From: Azolla caroliniana
Lineage: Eukaryota > Polypodiophyta
Length of the DNA: 64,000 nt
Direction: 5' to 3'
Assembly: GCA_043228905.1 (NCBI GenBank)
Contig: JBHGNT010000003.1
Location: 20,336,001 to 20,400,000, forward strand
This document shows, piece after piece, positions 35,680 to 47,599 of the stretch. Position numbers and translations under genes: made by a program. Every line of letters starts with the position of its first letter. Position 1 is the stretch's first letter. The notes beneath the pieces are model-generated. The model had not been told where the DNA came from, did not search any database, and worked only from the letters and a program-made list of their open reading frames with translations.

Positions 35680-38600
35680 TTATTTCCCATTGTCATTGTA
35701 CCATAACGAGCGTTTCACAGTACTCCTAGAAGCTTCTCCCAGCTTTGGTGCCCCAAATTCCAGAAACTCCCCAATTTCCTGGACAAGCCAGTCCAACTCC
35801 AGAATCTCTAATCCATAGCCAAATTTATGTTGTTTTTTACCCTCTGTTATTTGGCATGCACTAATAACTTGACCATTCCGCGACTGCAACCACAGTTTTC
35901 ATGGTAGTAAGATTCACATTTCCTTCCTATAGTAAAATGAAAGCATGAAAACCATATGTCACAAGTTATAAAGAATGCATAACACATGCATGCTATGGCT
36001 TAGAAATCACAAAGAATGCATGGCACATGAAAATTATGGATTACAAAGAGTGCATAACATAATGCATACACATGAAAACTACGGGTTAGAAATTGCAAAC
36101 GATCCATATGCATGAAATCAATGGGCTATAAATTACAATGGCACTACAGTTGGGATTGAAATGTTAAATAGACACTTTCAGTTTAATTGCAGAGAATATA
36201 CACATAACCACACTGCAGTTGCAAAGAAACTCTGGATCTCTAAGAAAAAAGCAACTAACCCCCTCAACCGCTATCTTGATTGAATCAATATCTTCAGTTT
36301 TTCCCTCTATCCGTTGTTTAAAAAGATTTCCGAGTTCCCATTGGATAAAGAATTGAGACATGTTGATTTGAATGTCCACTGACACTGCAAAATTATAAAG
36401 AGACTCCTTGGCTAGCCTGGAAAACAACATCAACAATATACACAAAACATACTATGACATCAAAAGATATACACAATCTTGATTGTGAACATTTTAATCT
36501 AATTCCAATTTTGATACTCAGGATAAATCTATACCTTACTCCAACAACCCAGAAAGGAAGGGAGAATAAAGCAAAAAACAAAGGAGCTCCCCCAATAACA
36601 GCTGACCTTGTCCAAAACATCACAAATGCATTCCATGCCTGAAAAGCCATTGCTGTTATCATCTTCAAAAAAATAAAGTTTATATCACAACAAAACACGA
36701 AGTTTCATCTTATCATTTAAGTTATTTTGTCATGGACTAATGTAACACTAGAACCTTACGCAGCATTCATGCTGGCTTGCACAACAATTCTATTGAACTT
36801 CTAAAGACAGTTTTGTATATACCAACATTGAAATTTTTTATATGCATACTTCTTTCCCTGTGTGATTGACGGTTTGTACTTCCTACACTGAACTCCCAGA
36901 TTTCGATAATTTGTGGTAGACAATGCATGTAAGGACAAACGATAATAATGCTGAAATCAAGATTTATTTTGAATGTAAACATAGATATTTTTTGACCTTG
37001 AAAATTACAGAAATTGCTTAAAACCAGCATGGAATGTAAATGCACCTAAGTTTTTCTTTAGTATCAGGAAGGCTAAAGTACTAGCTGGATATTTTTGAAG
37101 ACATACCACTGCAAATGTTCCTGTCCCAAATGAGTCTGAAGTAAATCCAGGTGCAGGAATCTTGATGGTCAAGCTTAAATCAGTTCGGTTTAGAACCTAT
37201 AAAAAGTGAAAACATAAAATGATCGTCAATGTTTTTCAAGCATATACTGAAGCTGAAAGTGTAAAACACAATAAGGCATATACATGAATAAGCTTTAGGG
37301 AAACATTCTCTTTACCACTCTTGTCCCTGATGGCTGCCTGATTCTTTGGTTTGGAGTTTTTCTTTCCATAACTTTCTTAGTTTTCATAGGATTAAGTAAC
37401 CCATTTTTTAAAGCTTCGATCACTTCTGCTGCTGACTGCAAGATGTAGAATCTCACTTTCCAGAAAGTTTTTTATTTTCAATATGATCTAAGAGGGAACA
37501 AAAAGCTAAAACACAAGACCACTTGAAAATGCTACAAACAGACTACTAGGGCTCTTTTATATACAATTTCTCGTAGTAACACTTTGAAAAAGAATAAAAT
37601 ACGTTCATTCCATTCCAAATATGATCCATCGTATGTATTTAGTAGAACAAGCATAGTATAATTAAATTCCTTTGTCTATAACTCATACTAGCATTTTCAT
37701 ACAGCCTTTGGAATTGTGAATGCTCTTAATAATCACTAACTTTAGCCCTATTCATCATATCATCTCTTTAAAACTATGTTCTCTGATTACAAATTACAGA
37801 ATGGATGTATGTGTGTCCATAGCTAATGTCTACATGTAGATAGTCCTATACGTACATTGCCATCATATGATGGAGAAAGAAATAAAAATATGTGCATATA
37901 TACAGAAATACATCTTCTATAAAGAGTGAAAAAGAGTGTACTTGAAAGCGATCCTCCGGTGCAGGTTCTAGTAGCCTCTCTAGTACCGTCTTAAGTTTCT
38001 GACCAATTACTACAGAATCCTGAAAATCAATCTTCAAGCGTTTCTGCACATACAAGACAATATACAATTTCAGTATAAAACCTTGTGTGTCAGATGGAAC
38101 CCTTTTGGCTGTTAGTATCAGTTTCAAAAATAGATTATATATCATTGCTTCACCGCCATAACTAGTTCAATTTGCAACCTTTTGCTACAGCTACAAATTT
38201 GCACATCTGTGTAGTGATAACATGTTTGGACCTGTGGAAATGATGAAGGCGGCCTCCCAGAAAGTAAAAATAAGATGGTGCATCCAAGTCCATATAAATC
38301 AGATTGTACAGTAGCTCGGTTCTGGAATTGTTCTGGAGCCATATAGCCATACTGCATTACCAAAGTGCAAATACACAAATTATATAACTAAGGCTCACAG
38401 ACATGTTGTAATAAAGCTATGAAAAGTATTTTGCATGGAGAACATACATACTGTTCCAACAACTGTGCTTCCAATTAATGTGACAGCAGCAGCATCTTGA
38501 ACTGCACCGAAGTCAACAAGCTTGACTTTTCCACTACTTTCATCCAAAATAATGTTCTCTGGCTGTATGTAATGTCTTTTTAGAACTGAATCAACAACTC

Positions 38601-39820
38601 AATTGCATATGTCATATTCAAATATATATAAATATATGCACGTGGCATAGCATATTCTTTACTCGCATGGAATATCAGAATAATAAATCTAAAGTTCCAA
38701 ATATGCTGCGGTTTTTTAGTTGATTCATGGATAAGAATATTCTGTGGTTATCAATTTTAATGTGAATATTTAATTTAGAACACTGATCCGTGTATATTTT
38801 CTTGGCTATAAATTCATTCTCCACTAGCCTCTCTATACACTTCCATGCATCCTACAGCAGCTCCCATATAGCATTGCTCAGAACATGGAATTTTCTACTT
38901 AATTGACAGTGTTTAGCTTACATTAATAACATGTTTTTTGCTTTCTTTCATTTGGGCATTCATAGGCCCCTATCTTAAATTAAAATGTTCTTTATCAGCC
39001 AATAGTTATTTTATCAACCTTCACATCTCTGTGCACTACTGGTGGCCTCAAGCTTCCCAGATATTGCAAGATTCCCAAGATCTGTAACATAATAATAAGT
39101 TAATCGATTGAATATTGGCAATTCAAAATTTATTCAGATTTAAACTCTTCACATATTCATGTTTAGAACCAACCTAAACCTAATCATAAAGCAAATCATG
39201 AAGATGAGTAGGCTTCCTTTTCAGAAGTGAATAATCCTCTTTTAATAACACATACTTCAATTGCAATCCTTTCGATTTCTTTTTCAGTAGCTCGCCAACC
39301 ACTTTCAATGAGCGATGCCAATGAACTTCCTTCTGCTACTTTTTGTGCAATGTAGAATGCTCGGTCTACATCACTATCAATCTGACAGAAAATAACGGTA
39401 AAATAATTATAATCAGCAATAGTAAATGAATTTAGAAACACAAAAACAGAGCTACCCTCCACCCAAAGACTAGACTAACGTATATATAACATAAACATTT
39501 TTAATACAGAAAAGTATAGCATATACACATGCATTTATACAACACACACATCTATCACTATTAGGAAATCAAACTCAATTTATAATGCAAAACCCATTCA
39601 GGGTTCAGCCAATTTTGCCTATATCTCCCAACTCGCTACAGATCCTTTATTAAGGGAGAAAAATACACAAGTGTTTATAACATTCACAACACACAACCCC
39701 AATAACACCCAAGAAATTGCTCTCAATTTTATCTCTAAAGCTTTGCTACGATTTTTCTTCTCTATGCTCACGCTCTATTTTTCTCTCTGCAAGTGAATAT
39801 AATCGAATGGAGTTATATGG

Positions 39821-39857
<37 letters not shown>

Positions 39858-42800
39858 CTCCAAAATATCTGGTAAGTGGCCCAAAATTTTCACAGCCCAT
39901 GTTTTTACATAGCCAAATTCAGAATGGTATTCTTTCCTTTTTCAAAACATATATAATATGAGAGACAGTTTTCTTTTGACCTTTGATGGTGCTTTTGGTA
40001 TTTTGTGGCTGTGGCATTTCTATTCCCCACATAATATGAGAGAATTCCACATTCTCACTTCTCTCACTCTCCCTATATCTGTTTTATATAGCCCCTTTTG
40101 CTGCACTCACCCTCCTTGCTGATTGTTTGCCATGAAACCAGTGGATGTTGGTCTTTTGCACAATTAGTCTTTCACCTCATAATGAATCTTTCTCTCCATG
40201 ATGTGGATAGCAATGGAGATTCATGAACCTGCTATACCTTGTCCTTATACTAACAATGTTTTTCACAATTATTCTTCTTCTTTTAAGATTCCCAATGTGT
40301 TATTCTACATAACTTCCAAGGTTTCTACCAGTTTTACTTCTTGTTTTGAGATTCCCATTGTGATATTCTACAGCCTTATGCCACACTTAGGCAACGTTTT
40401 ACTGGAAAAAAGCCTGTATGAATAGCACTAAAACTGCCAATACATTCCAGGAATTATTAAGGAAGAATATGTGGTGTACATTGCAAGATGAGTATATATG
40501 TATCACCTCAAAACTATCAATATATTCAGGAATCCCAGGATGTTGTAATGATTTGAGAACACGGGCTTCTCTCTCAAAAAGATCGAGGTCCTGAAATCAC
40601 ACAATAGATGTTTGTGTTTATATTGATCACCAGAAGTCAATATAAATGAAATGCACTAAATTCCAGATAAATTGCTGGAGTTCTAGAGCTTTCTGCAAAC
40701 CTGCAATAATTAAAGAGAGAGAGGATTTCTCCATGTTAATCATATAATCAGATATTTAATTTTTTTGAGATATTTTTTATATATGGTTTTTAACATTGTT
40801 GATTTTCTTACTCTCCACATGTATATTTGTATGAAGTAATATGTATTTTACATACAAAATCTACTTGCTTCAAGCCCTTTAAAGAAAACTCATCAAGAGA
40901 TCATTTACTTTTCTTTAGGAGTACATGGATTTTTATGTTATCCACATCCAGACACGTGTGATTCCTGAGATAATTGATCACATGATGATGCAATATCATA
41001 GAAAATACATTGAAACAGCACACTAACAGGTATTCTGCAGCTTCAACATCTCACATTAATGGGTTTCTCCTTGCCTAATCAATCATATGTCCCTTACTGG
41101 GAATGTTGGATAGACAACTAAGTCTTTAATTTGGCTCCTGAAAATATCTCAACCATGTCCATGATATGACAATACACGCAGAAGTAGCAAGACTAGCATG
41201 GGGATAGCATGGTCAATTTGTGGTCACTAAAATAGACAGCCATGCTTCACATTGCAAAGAGAGTTGGAACTTCCTTTGTTTCATTAATAGTATGTCATCT
41301 TGATCTTTTAAAAAAACGTGTGTCAACAAATATGCAGCCAAAAACATGATGTGTTTTGTAACATCATGGTTTGACATCAGTCTGTCGTCTCGCTGACTGA
41401 ACTGTCCTTAACAAGCTGCCCACAGATTCCAGCCATGATATTCTAATAATCTGCCATGACTTATGGATTTTGTCCATCTTATTCTATTTTTGTCCTGGGT
41501 AAATTAGCCCTTGCAAATAGTCATATCTCATGGTAAAATTTTATAATGACTGCTATGACGCTCCTAAAGTGGTTCATACAAAGTTTTGTAGGATTATGAC
41601 TACTATGACGCTCCTAAAGTAGTTTAGCTAAATGATTAAAGAATGTCCCTTCCGCCAAAGAAAACCAAACAAATTTAAATAAAACATGTTTTACACACAA
41701 TGTTTAGAGTTGGCAAAACTATTACTCAATAACTATGCTTAATTAATTACTTACCAACCTTCCAGCCTTTCATGCTCTGTAGTGACATAGCCTTCAATGC
41801 CACAACTTCTCCACCATTATTTATTGCTTTGTATGTTGTAGCAACACTACCTTGCCCAAGGATACCAATTATCTTGTAACTACCTGCAATAACATCTCCC
41901 TGGCTGTGGAAAACACCCAAAAGTGATTGTCGGTTACTGGGCAGCTTGGAACTTGTGCCTTCTTCCCTGTATGGAATCAAGCCAAGTAATAAAATTCAAT
42001 TAAACACAAAAAACAAATGACTTATTCAATTTATTCACTTCGTCTACAATGTTTTGTCCATTGGTAAGCAATGAATAAGTTTAGGAAGGCAAACAAAAAT
42101 TTAGAAATGAGTAAGAAGACAAATACAGTACATAAAGAAGATCATTGACTTGGCATCACACATTTTAAAACAAACTTTTTTCGCTCAATAATTATGTCAG
42201 TTGTTTAGACACAATTGAATTATTGGAATTAATTTTGAAAATTCCAAATCAATGTTGCATTAAAATATCTAAAAATTTCCCGAGGCTACAAGGCAAAGCC
42301 TGAAATAGTGCTCAAAATCAAGAAGTTTATCATGCCTATGATTTATTATCATCTGGCAGTGTTTGTTATTCTTTGATTCATGGCTGTCTGAAGAATAAGT
42401 AGTTTATTGTTTAGCTTTTTCTGCATAGCCCTTTACATTCTGTATTGATTTTGAAGTCATCAGACATTTTTGATCATCTACTTCAATAACATTCTGATCC
42501 TTATAGTACAAAAATCTAGTAAACCTTTCAAGTACCAGAATAAAAATCCTTACAACTTTCGCTATCCACCCTCTAACCAATGTAAAAAATCATAAAGTAA
42601 TCCAATCAATCTCTTAATACTAGAAACTAATGGAATCAAATTGCAATATCACTACTTTCTCGATGTTTCCAAAAGAACTGGATCCACAAATGACAAACAG
42701 GAAATAAAAGGCTGCCTTGGTACTCATGTTATACCTTATTTGAGATATCTCAATAAAGGAAACGGAAACTTACATTTTCTTATACCTAATGATGACAAGA

Positions 42801-45800
42801 GATCTTAATCTTTGTTGTCGTTTGCAACACTGTTCATAATTTTGTGGGTGCCTGTATTCATTAGTAGATCTTGTATACGTAAAATACTCCATCATTTGCT
42901 GGTGACGCGTGTTCCATATTTTGTTATAGCCTTCGAGTTTCATTGGTGTCTGCAACATGCTTCTTACAAAGCTACAAAGCTGCATAACACAAATACAAAT
43001 GCTTACAAATGTTCTTCTGTATACGTTAATAAGCCACAAGTAACATTCGCTAATCATCATCATTTTCAAACAATTTCAAATGCATTGCCTCTTAAACAGA
43101 TAACATGAATAAAATAGCCACATGATGGGAATTGGAATTATTTTGTGATACCTTAGGTGAGGCATGCTTCAAATGATATTTTGTGATACTTCAGGGATTC
43201 GAGTGAGGCATTTTGTGGTAAACACTAGGGGTCACATTTTGATAATATTTTTGTATGAAATGTGTTTAAAGAACACGCTTGCATCTCTGTCTATAGATTG
43301 ATTGCAAACCAAATCGAATAATCTAAAATAACTTTAAGAGCTAAAAAAACAATCAGAAGAATATATGTTCATGAAGATTGATTGGTACTCATCTACCCTA
43401 CTCTTAGACACTTCCTTCTCTCTGAAGGAATATTAAAAAAAAAAAACCTAGTTTGCAAAACCTATATTTGGCATGCAGGGCAAGAAAACACTGTATTTGG
43501 TCTTGCTTAGCCTAAATTTAAAATAAATAATAAATTAGCAACAATTGTGATTAGAGTCCATTACTGAAATAAAATATAAATCGATCAAAAGTACCTTTAG
43601 AAGGCTTTGCAAAACCTTGTTATGGGTTCTACAGCAATAATCAAAAGTTATTTACAGACACAGAACTAAGAGAAACCGAGATAGATCAATCATTGGGCCA
43701 TTGAAGAACTTTCCAAAATTATCACGTCTACCCCCTCGTTTATCTGTGGTTATAGGAAATTTACCCCCTCGTTTATCTGTGGTTATAGGAAATTTAGTAA
43801 TACCCCTAGGATTTTTCAAGGTTCTATGTCCAATTTATCCCATGGGCATGCCAATAGTGTTAGTGCCTTGTGGGCATAGTACGTAAAATTCGTGTTCGTC
43901 TAGTATAACATTCGTACGTTGGAAAACGAATGCGAATGTTATCCCAACATTCTTATGTTTTTTTTTTTGTTTTTTCCCCATTTTTTAATGTTTTTTTTTT
44001 CCATTTTTAGGCTTATCTACCTCATAATAAATAGTTAATCCAAAAGTATGGTATTTATCATTCTTTGAGGGTGTTTTTCTTTTGTGAATGGTACGTATGG
44101 TTCGTAAAGTTGTGGGTAGATTATGTCTTATCCACGATATCAATATAGTGATTTCGTAAATGTCTGTTGATCATAACACCATGACACATTCATGACTAAG
44201 TGTAGTGTTCGGGACACATATCATGTATGCTTCATATAATTATAATTTATACTAACGTTTTTTCCAATATTTGTGAGGTAAACTATGGATATTAGTTTCA
44301 TGCTTCTTGTGATTATATGATATATTAGCACCACAAGACCAAGGCTCGAAGAGGATGGACAAATTCAGGAAAGGTGTGAATGTAAGGGAGTAGAAGAGAA
44401 AGGTATGGATGTAAGTTTGTAGATGCACTTATGATATGAAGTGGCTAACAGTTTTTGGGTTTTACTTCACATCCAAGTTTCTCACTAGTAATGTAGAAAC
44501 TAAAAAGTGGAGGAAGATGGATTGATGACATATCGTTCAATGGTCCTAATACCGAAGACGAGGCAAATAAACTTCTCAGTGGCAAAGGTATGGTCACCAC
44601 CGCGTCATCATGGAGGACTAAACATAGAAACCCTATAAAAGGAGGGGCATTGGGATGGAAAGAAGAGGAAAGAACACATAGAGGATGAGGGCAACATAAC
44701 CTAATGCAGTAAGGAAGTCATATTGTGGACCAATAGCTTGGCCCAAGGGCAAATATCTTATTTGTAGACATTGCCAACAAAAAGCATATGATGTTTCTCT
44801 AATGATTTATGGTATTTAGACAACCACTCACTAGCATTTTATCTCATATCGTGGTTCAATCAACCTAATTATGTATATGTGTGTATGATTCATCATCATA
44901 AGCGACATTATTTTTGCCAGTAAATACTACCATATTTTATTAGATAATGATCTTTGCACTTTTTATAAATTTGACACGACATAACACTAACAATTGATCG
45001 TCATCTACTTTGGTATGAAAAGTGGAAAACTCTTTACTTGAACATTATCTTTCTCCATATGGAAACAAGCCTTCATCATCCATACACAAGCACTTCATAA
45101 AAAGTGGGCCGATAATAACAAACATGTGTGGTTGCAAATGAAAGGTCATGGATCAATGCACTGTTTAACTATTCATGTAAATTAGGGATGGTTATTGACC
45201 TCCAATGCAACTAGTTTTGGAACTTGTTAACTTAGTTTAGTTGATGTTGCAATTTCATCAATAGTCTATAATCAAGGACTTCTCAATGTTTCCATCTCCA
45301 ATTAGGCCTTGCCAAAAAAATATGGACAGGTTATGCCAAGTTATCGAGTACATAAGCATTTTGTGTTGTAATTTATGTCTTAGTTCCATCAAGAGCAACG
45401 TTGCAAGTGTGGTGTGTTGCAATTGTATGCCATGTATTGCAACTACATGCCAATCTTTTAACTACAATAGCAAAGAAAAATCCATTGTACACATGATTAT
45501 TAGTCACAGACAATGCAATGCACTTTACTTTCTACCTCTACAAAGTTCACTTTCCTAGATCTCCCACATCGCAAAGAAACAACAAAAAAAAGTACATATT
45601 CCAATAATCAAGAAATTGTAGATAGGGTGTGGTTGCTAGCATGCCCTACCGCAACACATCAAAGCCTCAACAACAATGAACAAAACATCATGCATCCAAC
45701 AACAATAGACACTCTCATATAACTTATGGTTAGGTAAGATACAAATATTTCCAATGAAGGAGATATCCAAAGATTTCGGACACACACATAAGACATGTGG

Positions 45801-46998
45801 AGGCTCCAAAATCTCCTTATCTCTTTGAGCAAAAATAGAGATTATCAACTTCATATAAGCCAGAGACAATGTGTTCCAAGTAACTTCCAACAATAGGAGA
45901 TAGATGTGTCAGATCAAGACAACGTATTCCACAAACAATAACAAACCGTTACATAGAACGAGACATTATCGTGTTGCACCTCAATTCTCTAAATGACCAA
46001 GGGTAGATACAATACCAATGTTTGACATACCACATCCCAAACAAGACATTAAATGCGCCGAGAAGGCGGGCATATTGCAAGAATGATCTCTTCGATAATA
46101 AAAAGTTAATAAGAAGAGAAGGAACATAAGGGTGAACGAATACGAAGCAAGCAACGCAAAGTAAAACATTTGATAGCTGGCGAGAAAGCGGGTTTCATGA
46201 AGATGACAATTGTAAGAGTTCAGGTTTCATTAAGGTTGTTTTCCTGTGGACACCACCACGATGGTCATGCGCATGTCTGAACCCTCACCCATTATGTAGT
46301 GAATTAGGAGGCAAAGGTGAGGTTTTGTGACCCTCCCTATTCATTATGTAGTGAATTAGGAGGCGAAGTGAGATTTTTTTCATGACCCTCTCTCCATTAT
46401 AAAGTGGATTAGCACACAAAGTGAGATTTTTTTGTGACCCTCTCCATTATCAAGTGCATTAGCACGCGAAGTGAGGTTTTGTGACTCTCTCCATTATCTA
46501 GTGAATTAGAACATGATGTGAGGTGTTGGGACCCTCTCCAAAAGTGTATGAAGTGAGGTTTTGTGTGTTCCCACCGGGTCGGTAAATTCGGGCGATCGAT
46601 CGATCGATTTATTTCTACGCCATAATTTGTTCAAAGTCCCAATTGTTGAAGAGATCCCGGCGGACTGCGTGGCACCGGACGAGACGTGCCGGCGAGGAAG
46701 TAGCTCCACTCTCTGTGTTGCTTGAACTAGTTGAAGCAGAAACCCTAACCCTAGAAGTGGCGTAGGACGATGATGATGTTGATTTTGTTGTCGTTGTTGT
46801 TGTAGGGAGAGGAATTGTGGTAGTAGCAGAGGGTAGCGATGGTGATGGCGATGGCGATGGCGATGGTGACGGCTTAGATGGTGTCTGAGAAGGTTTCTTT
46901 GTATTCTTCCAACAACAGGAGATGGATGTTCCGGATTGATTCGAGAAGCTTCTGTTCAGCATCGCCATCTGAGCTGAAGAAGGAGAGGAGCACGGCAT
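35680..46998 (-). CDS. Bacterial-type Ser/Thr protein kinase with transit peptide and one membrane segment
   Basis: Probable plastid membrane protein kinase. Exons, 5' to 3' on the minus strand: 46998-46619, 41966-41759, 40590-40507, 39381-39256, 39081-39019, 38562-38452, 38351-38232, 38043-37942, 37435-37316, 37196-37107, 36638-36535, 36416-36260, 35883-35680. Phases close to 622 aa. Residues 1-126 are Ser/Pro/Thr-rich with an SPSPSP run and few acids, like a transit peptide. The kinase domain runs from about 155 to 400: GQGSVA loop 164-169, catalytic Lys in VALK near 185, HRDVKPEN with Asp285, DFG at 304-306, APE at 329-331. The PEQF wording and short C-lobe resemble cyanobacterial PknB/Spk kinases more than plant receptor kinases. 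A hydrophobic segment lies at about 480-502, followed by an uncharacterised ~120-residue tail. All catalytic residues are present. Met 1 or Met 11 could be the start. Exon 1 to exon 2 splicing over 4.65 kb is phase-compatible but less certain than the rest. Confidence 0.85.
39823..39853. repeat. (GT)n microsatellite in a kinase-gene intron
   Basis: About 15 uninterrupted GT units in the intron between the exons ending at 39381 and 40507. Confidence 0.95.
42786..42971 (-). other. Candidate alternative exon of the kinase gene
   Basis: On the minus strand an open segment ends at a good donor (CATTAG before GTATAA, at 42786/42785) in phase 2, exactly what the next exon needs. Acceptors after TTTGTAG or GTAAG near 42965-42975 would enter in the phase left by exon 1. 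Skipping it also keeps frame. The encoded peptide is basic and Gln/Tyr-rich with no known domain, so it may be a chance open frame. Confidence 0.3.
43729..43796. repeat. 34-bp tandem duplication
   Basis: Two adjacent identical copies of a unit beginning 'accccctcgtttatctg' and ending 'ggaaattt' lie in the first intron of the kinase gene. Perfect identity suggests recent slippage. Confidence 0.92.
46283..46560. repeat. ~58-bp minisatellite near kinase exon 1
   Basis: About five imperfect copies of a unit with 'accctctccattat', 'agtg.attagca' and 'gaagtgaggttttgtg' sit within 60-340 bp of the exon 1 splice donor. Confidence 0.85.
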
Positions 46999-47070
46999 CT
47001 CACACGATACAAATCATAATATACACAGAGATCTTCCAGTTTCTATGGCGTGCTTACACAACACAGAAGC

Positions 47071-47105
<35 letters not shown>

Positions 47106-47110
47106 ACGTA
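46999..47110 (-). promoter_or_regulatory. CT/GA-rich leader of the kinase gene
   Basis: Directly upstream (minus strand) of the kinase start is a GA-rich leader (a CT run on the plus strand at 47071-47103), like the leaders of the other host genes here. The plus-strand open frame at 47118-47360 is Ser-rich low-complexity sequence and is not supported as a gene. Confidence 0.5.
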
Positions 47111-47447
47111 AAAGATTGTGAGCTCTGCTGCTGCACAAACACAAGAGAGAAGCAGAGTGAGAAGAAAAATCCTTCAATCAAAAGACAATAATTCTTCATC
47201 GGTCTTATTTCAAATGAATGCTTCTTCTTCTTCTTCTTCTTCTCCTTTTGCAGGAATTGTTTTGGTGTTGTTGAGACGGAAGTTTTGGGCCAAGTGCCCT
47301 CATCATCATCATGTCAACTCATGTTTCTTTAGAAAACACATATATTTCCTTTGTCCATAGCGGAAATGTCCGGAAAGCCCGTTTGGACGGCGGACGATTG
47401 TAAGGTTTTAGGGTTACGGTTTAGACATATATACATACATATATATA

Positions 47448-47525
47448 CTATGAAGCATTTGGAAGAAGCAGTGTATATATATATATATATATATGTATAT
47501 GTATATACTTCCAAATGCTTCATAG
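47448..47525. repeat. Perfect 18-bp inverted repeat with a TA-rich loop
   Basis: CTATGAAGCATTTGGAAG at 47448-47465 is matched by its exact reverse complement at 47508-47525. The 42-base loop is almost entirely TA/TG alternation and could pair as well, giving one long hairpin. It may be a foldback element or a hairpin-forming transcript region. Confidence 0.95.
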
Positions 47526-47599
47526 TTCCTCGTGTCTCACACTTTTCTATATCGAAACTTGGTAGAGAAGAACCCAATGTTTGATTGATCCTCACCATG

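Larger units (their letters stand above)
41967..46618 (-). other. First intron of the kinase gene
   Basis: A 4.65 kb intron separates the transit-peptide exon from the kinase domain. It contains a phase-compatible candidate exon (42786-42971), a 34-bp duplication (43729-43796) and a ~60-bp minisatellite (46283-46560) close to the exon 1 donor. The rest is AT-rich with no recognisable gene. Confidence 0.55.

Noticed and set aside
43701-43886. Open frame over the 34-bp duplication
   Set aside because: The repetitive peptide comes from the duplication itself; there is no domain or splice support.
47118-47584. Plus-strand frames upstream of the kinase gene
   Set aside because: They are low-complexity Ser runs, and the frame across the TA hairpin gives only Tyr/Ile runs.
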